Shown here: piece by piece, positions 1 to 5,241 of the stretch | Position numbering within the stretch: position 1 is the stretch's first letter | How the letters are laid out: every line of letters starts with the position of its first letter | NCBI GenBank assembly: GCA_021779005.1 | Contig: JAJYBN010000093.1 | Coordinates: 1-5,241, forward strand | From: Pseudomonadota bacterium | GTDB lineage: Bacteria; Pseudomonadota; Gammaproteobacteria; Natronospirales; REEB76 | Direction: 5' to 3' | Length of the DNA: 5,241 bases | Notes under the pieces: generated by a model | The model's input: only the letters and a program-made list of their open reading frames with translations | The model's database searches: none | What the model was told of the DNA's origin: nothing | Program-made: the position numbers and the translations under genes

Positions 1-956
1 TGCACCTGATGCTGGTGAGCTTCTACCGGCCCACGGCTGCCCGCCACCGCATCCTCATCGAGCGCAGCGCCTTCCCGTCCGACCGTTACGCGGTCGCCTC
101 CCAGATCCGTTTCCATGGTTTTGACCCGGATACAAGCTTGGTAGAACTCACGCCGGCCGGGGCTCGCCGTGAACTGGACATGAGAGATGTGGAGGCAGTC
201 ATACGCGCCGAAGGTGAGCGACTCGCGCTGGTGTTGCTGCCCGGGGTGCAGTATGCCAGCGGTCAGGTATTTGATATGGCGCGCATCACCCGCGCGGCGC
301 ATGCGGTAGGTGCAGTGGCCGGCTTCGACCTGGCGCATGCCGCCGGCAACCTGCCACTGCAGCTGCACGACTGGGACGTGGACTTTGGCGTGTGGTGCAA
401 TTACAAATACCTGAACGCTGGACCCGGTGCGGTAGCCGGCTGCTTCGTACACGCACGCCACGCCCACGCTTTCGAACTGCCGCGCTTCGCCGGCTGGTGG
501 GGGCATGACAAAGCCACGCGCTTCCGTATGGGCCCGGAATTCGTGCCGATGGCGGGTGCCGAGGGCTGGCAGATAAGCAATCCGCCGATCCTGGCGCTCG
601 CGCCCCTGCTGGCTTCCCTGGAGATCTTCGATGATGCGGGGATGCCGCAGCTGCGGGAAAAATCCCTGCGGCTCACCGGCTATCTGGAGCACCTGCTGGA
701 CCGGCACCTGCCCGAGGCGGTCGAGATACTCACGCCGCGTGACCCAGCAAAGCGCGGTTGCCAGCTGTCCTTACGCATAGCGGGCAGCCGTAGCCGCGCT
801 CGGGATATCTTCACGCGCCTGGAACAGGCCGGCGTAACAGCCGACTGGCGCGAACCGGATGTGCTGAGGGTCGCGCCGGTGCCGCTTTATAACACCTATA
901 CCGACGTGTACCACTTCGTGGACATCCTTGGAAACGTTGTGAGTGCCACAACATAA
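1..956 (+). CDS. kynU: Kynureninase, 5'-truncated by the window edge
   Basis: PLP-dependent cytosolic hydrolase (fold type I) that cleaves kynurenine or 3-hydroxykynurenine to anthranilate or 3-hydroxyanthranilate plus alanine. The frame is open to the left edge (first full codon at base 3). The ATG at 9 lies inside the conserved stretch HLMLVSFYRP, so it is an internal Met and the true start is outside. Counting from that Met, visible family residues are FPSD (22-25, PLP ring contacts), D107 and H110 in FDLAHAAGN, the Schiff-base lysine K133 in NYKYLNAGPG, W163 in GWWGH, and the Asn of ISNPP. Spacings D25-D107 (82) and D107-K133 (26) equal those I recall for human kynureninase (D168, D250, K276). 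This suggests that roughly 100-140 N-terminal residues are missing. The C-terminus (RVAPVPLYNTYTDVYHFVDIL) is complete and normal. kmo follows in the same direction, which supports a kynurenine-pathway role. The identification is near certain. Confidence 0.95.
   Translation, partial: HLMLVSFYRPTAARHRILIERSAFPSDRYAVASQIRFHGFDPDTSLVELTPAGARRELDMRDVEAVIRAEGERLALVLLPGVQYASGQVFDMARITRAAHAVGAVAGFDLAHAAGNLPLQLHDWDVDFGVWCNYKYLNAGPGAVAGCFVHARHAHAFELPRFAGWWGHDKATRFRMGPEFVPMAGAEGWQISNPPILALAPLLASLEIFDDAGMPQLREKSLRLTGYLEHLLDRHLPEAVEILTPRDPAKRGCQLSLRIAGSRSRARDIFTRLEQAGVTADWREPDVLRVAPVPLYNTYTDVYHFVDILGNVVSATT
936..952. repeat. Perfect inverted repeat at the kynU stop
   Basis: GTTGTG-AGTGC-CACAAC is a perfect 6-base inverted repeat with a 5-base spacer, ending just before the kynU TAA (954-956). 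It is followed by ATAAAAATC, which is A-rich rather than T-rich, so it does not look like an intrinsic terminator on the plus strand. It could be a small mRNA hairpin at the end of kynU, a regulator binding site about 130 bases upstream of kmo, or chance. The repeat is seen directly; any function is inference. Confidence 0.35.
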
Positions 957-1032
957 AAATCTTGCTCTCACGCAACACGCGATGTACAGGGAAGTATGGA
1001 TGCCGCACGAGCCAGGGGTGCTCCGGCAGGAG

Positions 1033-1060
1033 TTATGGATACGACCAGTACACAGATAAT
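1033..1060 (+). promoter_or_regulatory. Weak candidate promoter for kmo
   Basis: GATAAT at 1055-1060 matches the sigma-70 -10 consensus at five of six positions. TTATGG at 1033-1038, 16 bases upstream, is a poor -35. Transcription starting near 1067 would give kmo a leader of only about 15 bases with no recognisable Shine-Dalgarno sequence. The 957-1081 gap is larger than the other gene spacings in the window, which is the main reason to look for a promoter here. kmo may equally be transcribed by read-through from kynU. Confidence 0.2.
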
Positions 1061-1081
1061 TAAGCAGTTGATTCTGTCCCT

Positions 1082-2443
1082 ATGCAAACCAAAAAACAGA
1101 TCACTTTGATTGGCGCCGGCCTGGCTGGCAGTTTGCTGGCGATATTCCTGGCACGGCGTGGTTTCCAGGTAACAGTCTACGAACGCCAGCCGGATATGCG
1201 GCATCACGAAATACCGGCGGGGCGTTCCATCAACCTAGCCCTGGCCCAGCGGGGTATCCGGCCACTCAAAGAGGCCGGCGTATTCGAGCAAGTATCAAGA
1301 CTCCTGATCCCCATGCGCGGCCGCATGCTGCACGATGAGCACGGTCACACGACGCTGACACCCTATGGCCGCAGACCCACGGAAGTGATCCACTCCATCT
1401 CGCGGCCGGGACTGAACAGATTGCTCATGGATGCAGCGGAAGCTGCGGGTGCCCGCTTTCTGTTCCAGCAACGCTGCATCGACATGGATTTCGAAAATTC
1501 TAAGCTGACTTTCAGCGATCAGGCCGGCGAGCAATACTCCATCAAGGCCCGCACCGTGATCGCCACCGATGGTGGTGGATCGGCGCTGCGCCAGGCCATG
1601 GTGCAGCGTCTCGGCGTGAAGGTCGTGGAAGACATCTTGCCGCATGGCTACAAGGAGCTCACCATCCCCGCGGCTACGGGCGGGCGGCATCGTATGGAAC
1701 GCGAGGCTTTGCATATCTGGCCGCGTGGGGGATACATGCTCATCGCCCTGCCGAACCTGGATGGCAGTTTCACGGTGACGTTGTTCCTGCCCATGGAAGG
1801 CGACGCCAGTTTCGCCGCCCTGGATACGCCCGCAGCCGTGCTGGCATTCTTTGAGAAGAACTTCGCCGATGCCCTGAAACTATTGCCCGTTCTGGCAAGT
1901 GAATTCTTTGCACACCCCACCGGCCTCATGGGCACGGTGCATTGCCAGCGCTGGCACGTAAAAGGTGGCGTGCTGCTGCTGGGAGATGCGGCCCACGCCA
2001 TTGTGCCGTTCCATGGCCAGGGCATGAACTGCGCGTTCGAGGATTGCCTGATCCTGGACCAGTGTCTGGATAAACATGGAGATGACTGGGAAAGACTATT
2101 CAGTGAATTCGAGATCCAGCGCCGGCCAGATACCGAGGCCATTGCCGAAATGGCGCTGGAAAACTACGTGGAGATGCGCGATAGCGTGCGTGATCCCAGG
2201 TTCCAGCTGCAGAAGAAACTCGGCTTCCTGCTTGAGGAGCACCACCCCGGACTATTCGTGCCGCGCTACTCGATGGTGATGTTCCACCACTTGCCCTATT
2301 CCGAGGTCCGCAGACGTGGCGCCATCCAGCAGGCCATTCTCGACCGGCTTACACTCAGCGCCGTGCGGGTTGAAGATGTAGATCTGAAATTGGCCGATGA
2401 GCTAATCGCGTCGCAACTCGGCGGTGTTCGCATCGGCGCATGA
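1082..2443 (+). CDS. kmo: Kynurenine 3-monooxygenase (FAD-dependent)
   Basis: NADPH- and FAD-dependent aromatic hydroxylase converting L-kynurenine to 3-hydroxykynurenine, the substrate of the adjacent kynureninase. At 453 residues it has the usual length for bacterial KMO. An N-terminal Rossmann motif GAGLAG (11-16) is followed by the acidic E34 that ends strand 2 and binds the FAD ribose. RSINLAL (48-54) is typical of the family. R81 (MRGRMLH) and Y95 (TPYG) have the 14-residue spacing of the kynurenine carboxylate-binding Arg/Tyr pair known in yeast and human KMO. The second FAD motif GDAAHAIVPFHGQGMN lies at 301-316. The C-terminal region (NYVEMRD, PRYSMVMFHHLPY) is family-typical, and no C-terminal membrane anchor is evident. 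ATG at 1082 is the first start after an in-frame TAA (1061-1063) and puts the Rossmann motif at the expected distance. No clear Shine-Dalgarno precedes it. It overlaps the next gene by ATGA. Confidence 0.97.
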   Translation: MQTKKQITLIGAGLAGSLLAIFLARRGFQVTVYERQPDMRHHEIPAGRSINLALAQRGIRPLKEAGVFEQVSRLLIPMRGRMLHDEHGHTTLTPYGRRPTEVIHSISRPGLNRLLMDAAEAAGARFLFQQRCIDMDFENSKLTFSDQAGEQYSIKARTVIATDGGGSALRQAMVQRLGVKVVEDILPHGYKELTIPAATGGRHRMEREALHIWPRGGYMLIALPNLDGSFTVTLFLPMEGDASFAALDTPAAVLAFFEKNFADALKLLPVLASEFFAHPTGLMGTVHCQRWHVKGGVLLLGDAAHAIVPFHGQGMNCAFEDCLILDQCLDKHGDDWERLFSEFEIQRRPDTEAIAEMALENYVEMRDSVRDPRFQLQKKLGFLLEEHHPGLFVPRYSMVMFHHLPYSEVRRRGAIQQAILDRLTLSAVRVEDVDLKLADELIASQLGGVRIGA

Positions 2444-3507
2444 ACACTCACCCGTTCCTCAGTGGTCTGCGCGCTAGCCCGGATTTCTTGCTGCAAGACC
2501 TGGACTTCCGGGAGCGGCGTGGGCTGGTGGTGAAGATCAGCGAAGCCGCCTACCGCCAGACTGCATTTCTCGATGAACGGGTTTTCACACCGGACACCCA
2601 GGGTGCATGGTTCCCGCTGGGATCGCTGCTGCACACCACTGAGGACCTGGCTATCAAGCGCTCTCCCCATTACATCTTTCACGTCGGCCATTGCGGTTCC
2701 ACCCTGGTCTCGCGCCTGCTGGGCGAGTTGCCGCAAGCATTCAGCCTGCGTGAGCCTGTTTCCCTGCTGGCGCTGGCCATGATCAAGCGCGATCTGGGAA
2801 GGCCCGAAGCACCGCTTGAATCAGATGAATGGCAGCGGTTTCTGAGCATGTCACTGGGTCTGCTGGCGCGCACCTACCACAGTGATGACCGGGCGCTGAT
2901 CAAACTCACCAGTGCTGCCGGCAACCTGCTGGAGCCGCTGCTGGAGGCGCGCGCGGATTCGAAAGCACTGCTCCTGTATGTAGATCTGGAGACCTACCTG
3001 GCCACCATGTTGAGGGCCGAGACCACGCGTGAAAGCCTGCGGGCTTATGCCGGTGCCTGGCTCGCTGATTTACGCCAACAGGCCAACCATAGCGCATTCG
3101 GCAATCTACCGCTGGATGATGCCCAGCAGGCAGTCATCAATTGGCTGGCCATGCTATTGGCGTTCAGCCAGGCGACTGCCCGCCATCCGGGCCGTACCCT
3201 GTGGCTGAACTTTGATGCATTCCTCGGCGCGCCGGCCAAGCATCTGCAGGATGCGGGCAATTTCTTCGAGCTGCAGGCACGTCTGGAAGCCATCGAGGCT
3301 CTCGTTCAGGGGCCTTTGATGAATCGTTATGCGAAGGATCCCCAGCAGAACTTCGACAGGCACATGCGGCAAGAAGAACTCGCGCAGGCTCGTCAGCATC
3401 TCGAGATCGGAATCCGCACCGCCCTCGACTGGGCTGAGAACCTGTGCATGGATATCCCGGCCCTGGAACCGGTCATCCCCTACCTGCGGGCAGACCGCAA
3501 CACTTAA
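2440..3507 (+). CDS. Sulfotransferase-like P-loop protein, unknown substrate
   Basis: A 355-residue protein with no signal peptide or membrane segment visible. HYIFHVGHCGSTLVSRLL (77-94) resembles the strand-loop-helix that binds the 5'-phosphosulfate of PAPS in sulfotransferases (usually PxxGTT or PRSGTT). The typical REP follows at 104-106. A segment at 178-191 (LLLYVDLETYLATML) sits where the family normally has yRdp..vl.S, the 3'-phosphate-binding Arg and Ser; here these are V181 and T189. So fold membership is likely, but PAPS binding is uncertain, and another P-loop activity or a non-catalytic role is possible. Its ATG overlaps the kmo stop (ATGA, 4 bases) with no good Shine-Dalgarno sequence, suggesting translation coupled to kmo and a role tied to kynurenine metabolism (inference). 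The long N-terminal part before the P-loop (1-76) is not recognised. Its stop interlocks with that of folA on the other strand. Confidence 0.8.
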   Translation: MNTHPFLSGLRASPDFLLQDLDFRERRGLVVKISEAAYRQTAFLDERVFTPDTQGAWFPLGSLLHTTEDLAIKRSPHYIFHVGHCGSTLVSRLLGELPQAFSLREPVSLLALAMIKRDLGRPEAPLESDEWQRFLSMSLGLLARTYHSDDRALIKLTSAAGNLLEPLLEARADSKALLLYVDLETYLATMLRAETTRESLRAYAGAWLADLRQQANHSAFGNLPLDDAQQAVINWLAMLLAFSQATARHPGRTLWLNFDAFLGAPAKHLQDAGNFFELQARLEAIEALVQGPLMNRYAKDPQQNFDRHMRQEELAQARQHLEIGIRTALDWAENLCMDIPALEPVIPYLRADRNT

Positions 3508-4004
3508 GCCAGGTTGCGCGGCAGCTTGTGCTCCAGCATGACGAACGAATACGCGTGGGTGTTTTGGACGTCGGCCGGATGATCCTCGCGGGACACCTCA
3601 CGCCAGCTCATGGGCTCGATCGCCGGGAAAAAAGTATCCGCATCGAAATGCGCGTGCACACGCGTCAGGTAAATCCGCTGGGCCCGCGGTAAGGCCTCAC
3701 GGTAGATCTCGCCTCCGCCAATAACCATGATCTCCGCGACTCCAGCGGCCTGCACCAGTGCATCCGTGAATGATGGGGTGACCTTACAACCAGGAGCGTT
3801 GTAGCCGGGTCTGCGTGAAACCACGATGTTGCGCCGGCCCGGTAACGGTTTGCCGATGGCCTCGAACGTCTTGCGTCCCATGATCACGGGTTTGCCGAGC
3901 GTCAGCGCCTTGAAATGCTTGAGGTCAGCCGGCAGATGCCAGGGCATCCGGCCAGACTTGCCGATCTCGTTGTTTTCACCGGCAGCGACGACCAGGGAGA
4001 GCAT
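3504..4004 (-). CDS. folA: Dihydrofolate reductase
   Basis: NADPH-dependent cytosolic enzyme reducing dihydrofolate to tetrahydrofolate, and the target of trimethoprim. The protein has 166 residues (E. coli 159; the extra is mainly a short C-terminal tail). It aligns with E. coli FolA without gaps through the N-terminal third. M20, P21, W22 and the proton-donor region D27 (PWHLPAD) keep E. coli numbering, as do G43-R44 and T46 of the NADPH site and R57 of the folate glutamate site. IGGGEIY (95-101) is the glycine-rich cofactor loop and T114 (YLT) follows. ATG at 4004 is supported by a stop codon five codons upstream and by AGGG three bases before it, which is unusually close. It lies 53 bases downstream of thyA in the same direction and probably shares its transcript. 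No resistance-type change can be judged by eye. Confidence 0.97.
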   Translation of the reverse strand: MLSLVVAAGENNEIGKSGRMPWHLPADLKHFKALTLGKPVIMGRKTFEAIGKPLPGRRNIVVSRRPGYNAPGCKVTPSFTDALVQAAGVAEIMVIGGGEIYREALPRAQRIYLTRVHAHFDADTFFPAIEPMSWREVSREDHPADVQNTHAYSFVMLEHKLPRNLA

Positions 4005-4032
4005 CAGCCCTGTGCGCTACCGTTCAGGAACA

Positions 4033-4056
4033 GCGTGATGGTATGCATGCGTGATG
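4033..4056. repeat. 8-base direct repeat between thyA and folA
   Basis: GCGTGATG occurs at 4033-4040 and again at 4049-4056, exactly 16 bases apart. The 8-base spacer contains the palindrome ATGCAT (4043-4048). On the transcribed (minus) strand this reads CATCACGC-ATGCATAC-CATCACGC and fills about half of the thyA-folA gap. No terminator is visible there. The repeat is real but short, and its function is unknown. Confidence 0.35.
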
Positions 4057-4057
4057 T

Positions 4058-4852
4058 CTATACCGCGATTGGCGCCTTGATGGCGGTGTGGCTCTGGTAA
4101 CCGGTGATCTCGAAATCATCGTACTCATAATCGAACAGGCTCGCTGGTTTGCGCTTGATGAGCAGCTTCGGAAGATCGTGGGGCTTGCGTGATAATTGTT
4201 CGTCCACCTGTTGCAGGTGGTTCAAATACAGATGGCAATCGCCGCCGGTCCAGATGAAGTCTCCCGGCTTGAGGACGGCCTGTTGCGCGAGCATGTGCGT
4301 GAGCAGCGCGTAGGAACAGAGGTTGAATGGTACGCCCAGGAAGATGTCGGCGCTGCGCTGGTAGAGCTGGCAGGATAACCGGCCTTCGGCAACGTAGAAC
4401 TGGAAGAACGCGTGACAAGGCTGCAGCGCCATCTTCTCCAGATCGGCCACGTTCCAGGCACTGACGATGATGCGGCGTGAATCCGGTGTCTCACGCAGCT
4501 GATGGAGCACCTTCTGCATCTGGTCGATATGGCGTCCGTGTGGCGCCGGCCAGGAACGCCACTGATAACCGTACACCGGCCCGAGATCGCCATTCTCATC
4601 CGCCCATTCATCCCAGATGGTCACCCCGTGTTCGTGCAGGTATCGGGTGTTGGTATCACCCCGCAAGAACCACAGGAGTTCATGGATGATGGAACGGAAA
4701 TGCAGCTTCTTGGTAGTGACCGCCGGGAATCCCTCATCCAGATTGAAGCGCATCTGGTAACCGAACACCGAGAGCGTGCCAGTACCGGTGCGGTCGCTCT
4801 TGCGCGTGCCGTGATCACGCACGTGCCGCATCAGTTCCAGATACTGACGCAT
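4058..4852 (-). CDS. thyA: Thymidylate synthase (ThyA type)
   Basis: Cytosolic homodimeric enzyme that methylates dUMP to dTMP using 5,10-methylene-tetrahydrofolate, releasing dihydrofolate for FolA. At 264 residues it equals E. coli ThyA in length and aligns without visible gaps. R21 (SDRTGTGT) contacts the dUMP phosphate. [10 protein letters not shown] and [18 protein letters not shown] are hallmark blocks. The catalytic cysteine is C146 in [13 protein letters not shown] (codon at 4417-4415). [18 protein letters not shown] (from about 160) includes the phosphate-binding Arg-Ser and the uracil-reading Asn, and GDCHLYLNH follows. The C-terminus IKAPIAV matches the closing tail of the family. 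The start overlaps the lgt stop by one base (TGATG), with a modest GGGG (4863-4860) seven bases upstream. Expression is therefore probably coupled to lgt. Confidence 0.98.
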   Translation of the reverse strand: MRQYLELMRHVRDHGTRKSDRTGTGTLSVFGYQMRFNLDEGFPAVTTKKLHFRSIIHELLWFLRGDTNTRYLHEHGVTIWDEWADENGDLGPVYGYQWRSWPAPHGRHIDQMQKVLHQLRETPDSRRIIVSAWNVADLEKMALQPCHAFFQFYVAEGRLSCQLYQRSADIFLGVPFNLCSYALLTHMLAQQAVLKPGDFIWTGGDCHLYLNHLQQVDEQLSRKPHDLPKLLIKRKPASLFDYEYDDFEITGYQSHTAIKAPIAV

Positions 4853-5241
4853 CAGGCGGCCCCGGTATTCTGTCTGCGACGGTAGGCCAGCACCAGAAAC
4901 ACGCCGCCAAAGATTATCAGCGGCAGCGACAGTATCTGACCCATGGTGAGCCAGCCGAAGGCCAGGTAACCGAACTGCGGGTCCGGCAGGCGTACGAACT
5001 CCACCAGGAAGCGGAATACGCCGTACAACAGTGCGAACAGGGATGCTGCCGCCATGCGCGGGCGCGGTTTAAGTGTGAACACCCACAGCACCACGAACAG
5101 TACCACGCCTTCCAGCAGGAACTCGTAGAGCTGTGAAGGCTGGCGCGGCAGACTGTAGCCGTTCACCAGATGCTGGCAGTACTCACCGCCAGAGAAGCGT
5201 GTGTTGATGCACGGTATGCGCATGGCCCAGGGCAGTGTCGA
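4852..5241 (-). CDS. lgt: Prolipoprotein diacylglyceryl transferase, C-terminal part
   Basis: Inner-membrane enzyme that transfers diacylglyceryl from phosphatidylglycerol to the lipobox cysteine of prolipoproteins, the first step of lipoprotein maturation. Only the last 129 residues lie in the window. The frame is open to the right edge, beginning STLPWAM, so the Met at 5223 is internal. Visible are PRQPSQLYE (32-40 of the fragment), three hydrophobic segments (about 45-57, 64-80, 93-115), and [10 protein letters not shown] (73-82). The last matches the E. coli Y235/R239/E243 block, with R77 and E81 as the equivalents. MGQILSLPL and the basic tail YRRRQ are typical of the C-terminus. The Lgt signature with R143/N146/G154 would be upstream, out of view. 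The usual PRHPSQLYE histidine (E. coli H196) is Gln here, by a count of 43 residues to the R239 equivalent. The stop overlaps the thyA start. Confidence 0.95.
   Translation of the reverse strand, partial: STLPWAMRIPCINTRFSGGEYCQHLVNGYSLPRQPSQLYEFLLEGVVLFVVLWVFTLKPRPRMAAASLFALLYGVFRFLVEFVRLPDPQFGYLAFGWLTMGQILSLPLIIFGGVFLVLAYRRRQNTGAA

Noticed and set aside
9..11. ATG as the start of kynU
   Set aside because: It lies within the conserved HLMLVSFYRP stretch, the frame is open upstream, and the protein would lack its N-terminal region.
936..960. Intrinsic terminator after kynU
   Set aside because: The 6-bp stem is AT/GC mixed and is followed by ATAAAAATC, with no T-tract on the plus strand; on the minus strand the T-run would precede the stem.
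1295..2142. Long minus-strand open frames across kmo (and others across thyA and the sulfotransferase-like gene)
   Set aside because: They are antisense shadows of well-identified genes in GC-rich DNA; their translations show no recognisable domain.
3485..3499. Hairpin TGCGG-GCAGA-CCGCA near the convergent stops as a terminator
   Set aside because: Only five base pairs, inside the coding sequence, with no T-run after it on either strand.
5221..5223. Minus-strand ATG as the start of a short membrane protein
   Set aside because: The frame stays open to the window edge as STLPWAM, which is internal Lgt sequence; this is a truncated lgt.
5130..5223. Extra residues between PWAM and PRQPSQLYE in Lgt as an unusual insertion
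   Set aside because: E. coli Lgt also has a long variable stretch here, so length variation is normal for the family.
1..5241. Mobile element, CRISPR array, tRNA or defence system
   Set aside because: No terminal inverted repeats, transposase or integrase, repeat-spacer pattern or cloverleaf was seen; the window is almost fully accounted for by six metabolic genes.

Overview
The window reads as an ordinary chromosomal segment of a GC-rich gammaproteobacterium. The evidence is the gene order lgt-thyA-folA and the close protein similarity to gammaproteobacterial Lgt, ThyA and DHFR; ThyA is collinear with the 264-residue E. coli enzyme. The kynU/kmo pair would suit a Xanthomonadales-like or related lineage, but the genus cannot be fixed from sequence reading alone. 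There are no tRNA or rRNA genes, CRISPR arrays, insertion sequences or signs of recent transfer. Six genes fill almost all of it, and both edges cut through a gene.

Left half, plus strand (1-3507): a tryptophan/kynurenine catabolic unit. It begins inside kynU (kynureninase, N-terminus missing). After a 125-base gap comes kmo (kynurenine 3-monooxygenase, complete). Then, overlapping kmo by ATGA, comes a 355-residue P-loop protein resembling sulfotransferases, whose function is unknown. KMO makes 3-hydroxykynurenine from kynurenine and kynureninase cleaves that to 3-hydroxyanthranilate and alanine, the route usually leading to quinolinate and NAD. The 125-base gap holds a perfect 6+6 inverted repeat across the kynU stop, a weak candidate promoter, and overlapping small reading frames of uncertain meaning.

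Right half, minus strand (3504-5241): a housekeeping operon read right to left. It runs lgt (prolipoprotein diacylglyceryl transferase, C-terminal part only), thyA (thymidylate synthase) and folA (dihydrofolate reductase). lgt and thyA overlap by one base (TGATG), and thyA and folA are 53 bases apart. ThyA converts methylene-tetrahydrofolate to dihydrofolate while making dTMP, and FolA regenerates tetrahydrofolate, so the two form a metabolic cycle.

The two units converge tail to tail, and their stop codons interlock in a single TTAA (3504-3507), leaving no room for an intergenic terminator. The least explained item is the sulfotransferase-like gene coupled to kmo, with altered cofactor-binding motifs. 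I see no clear new multi-gene system here.
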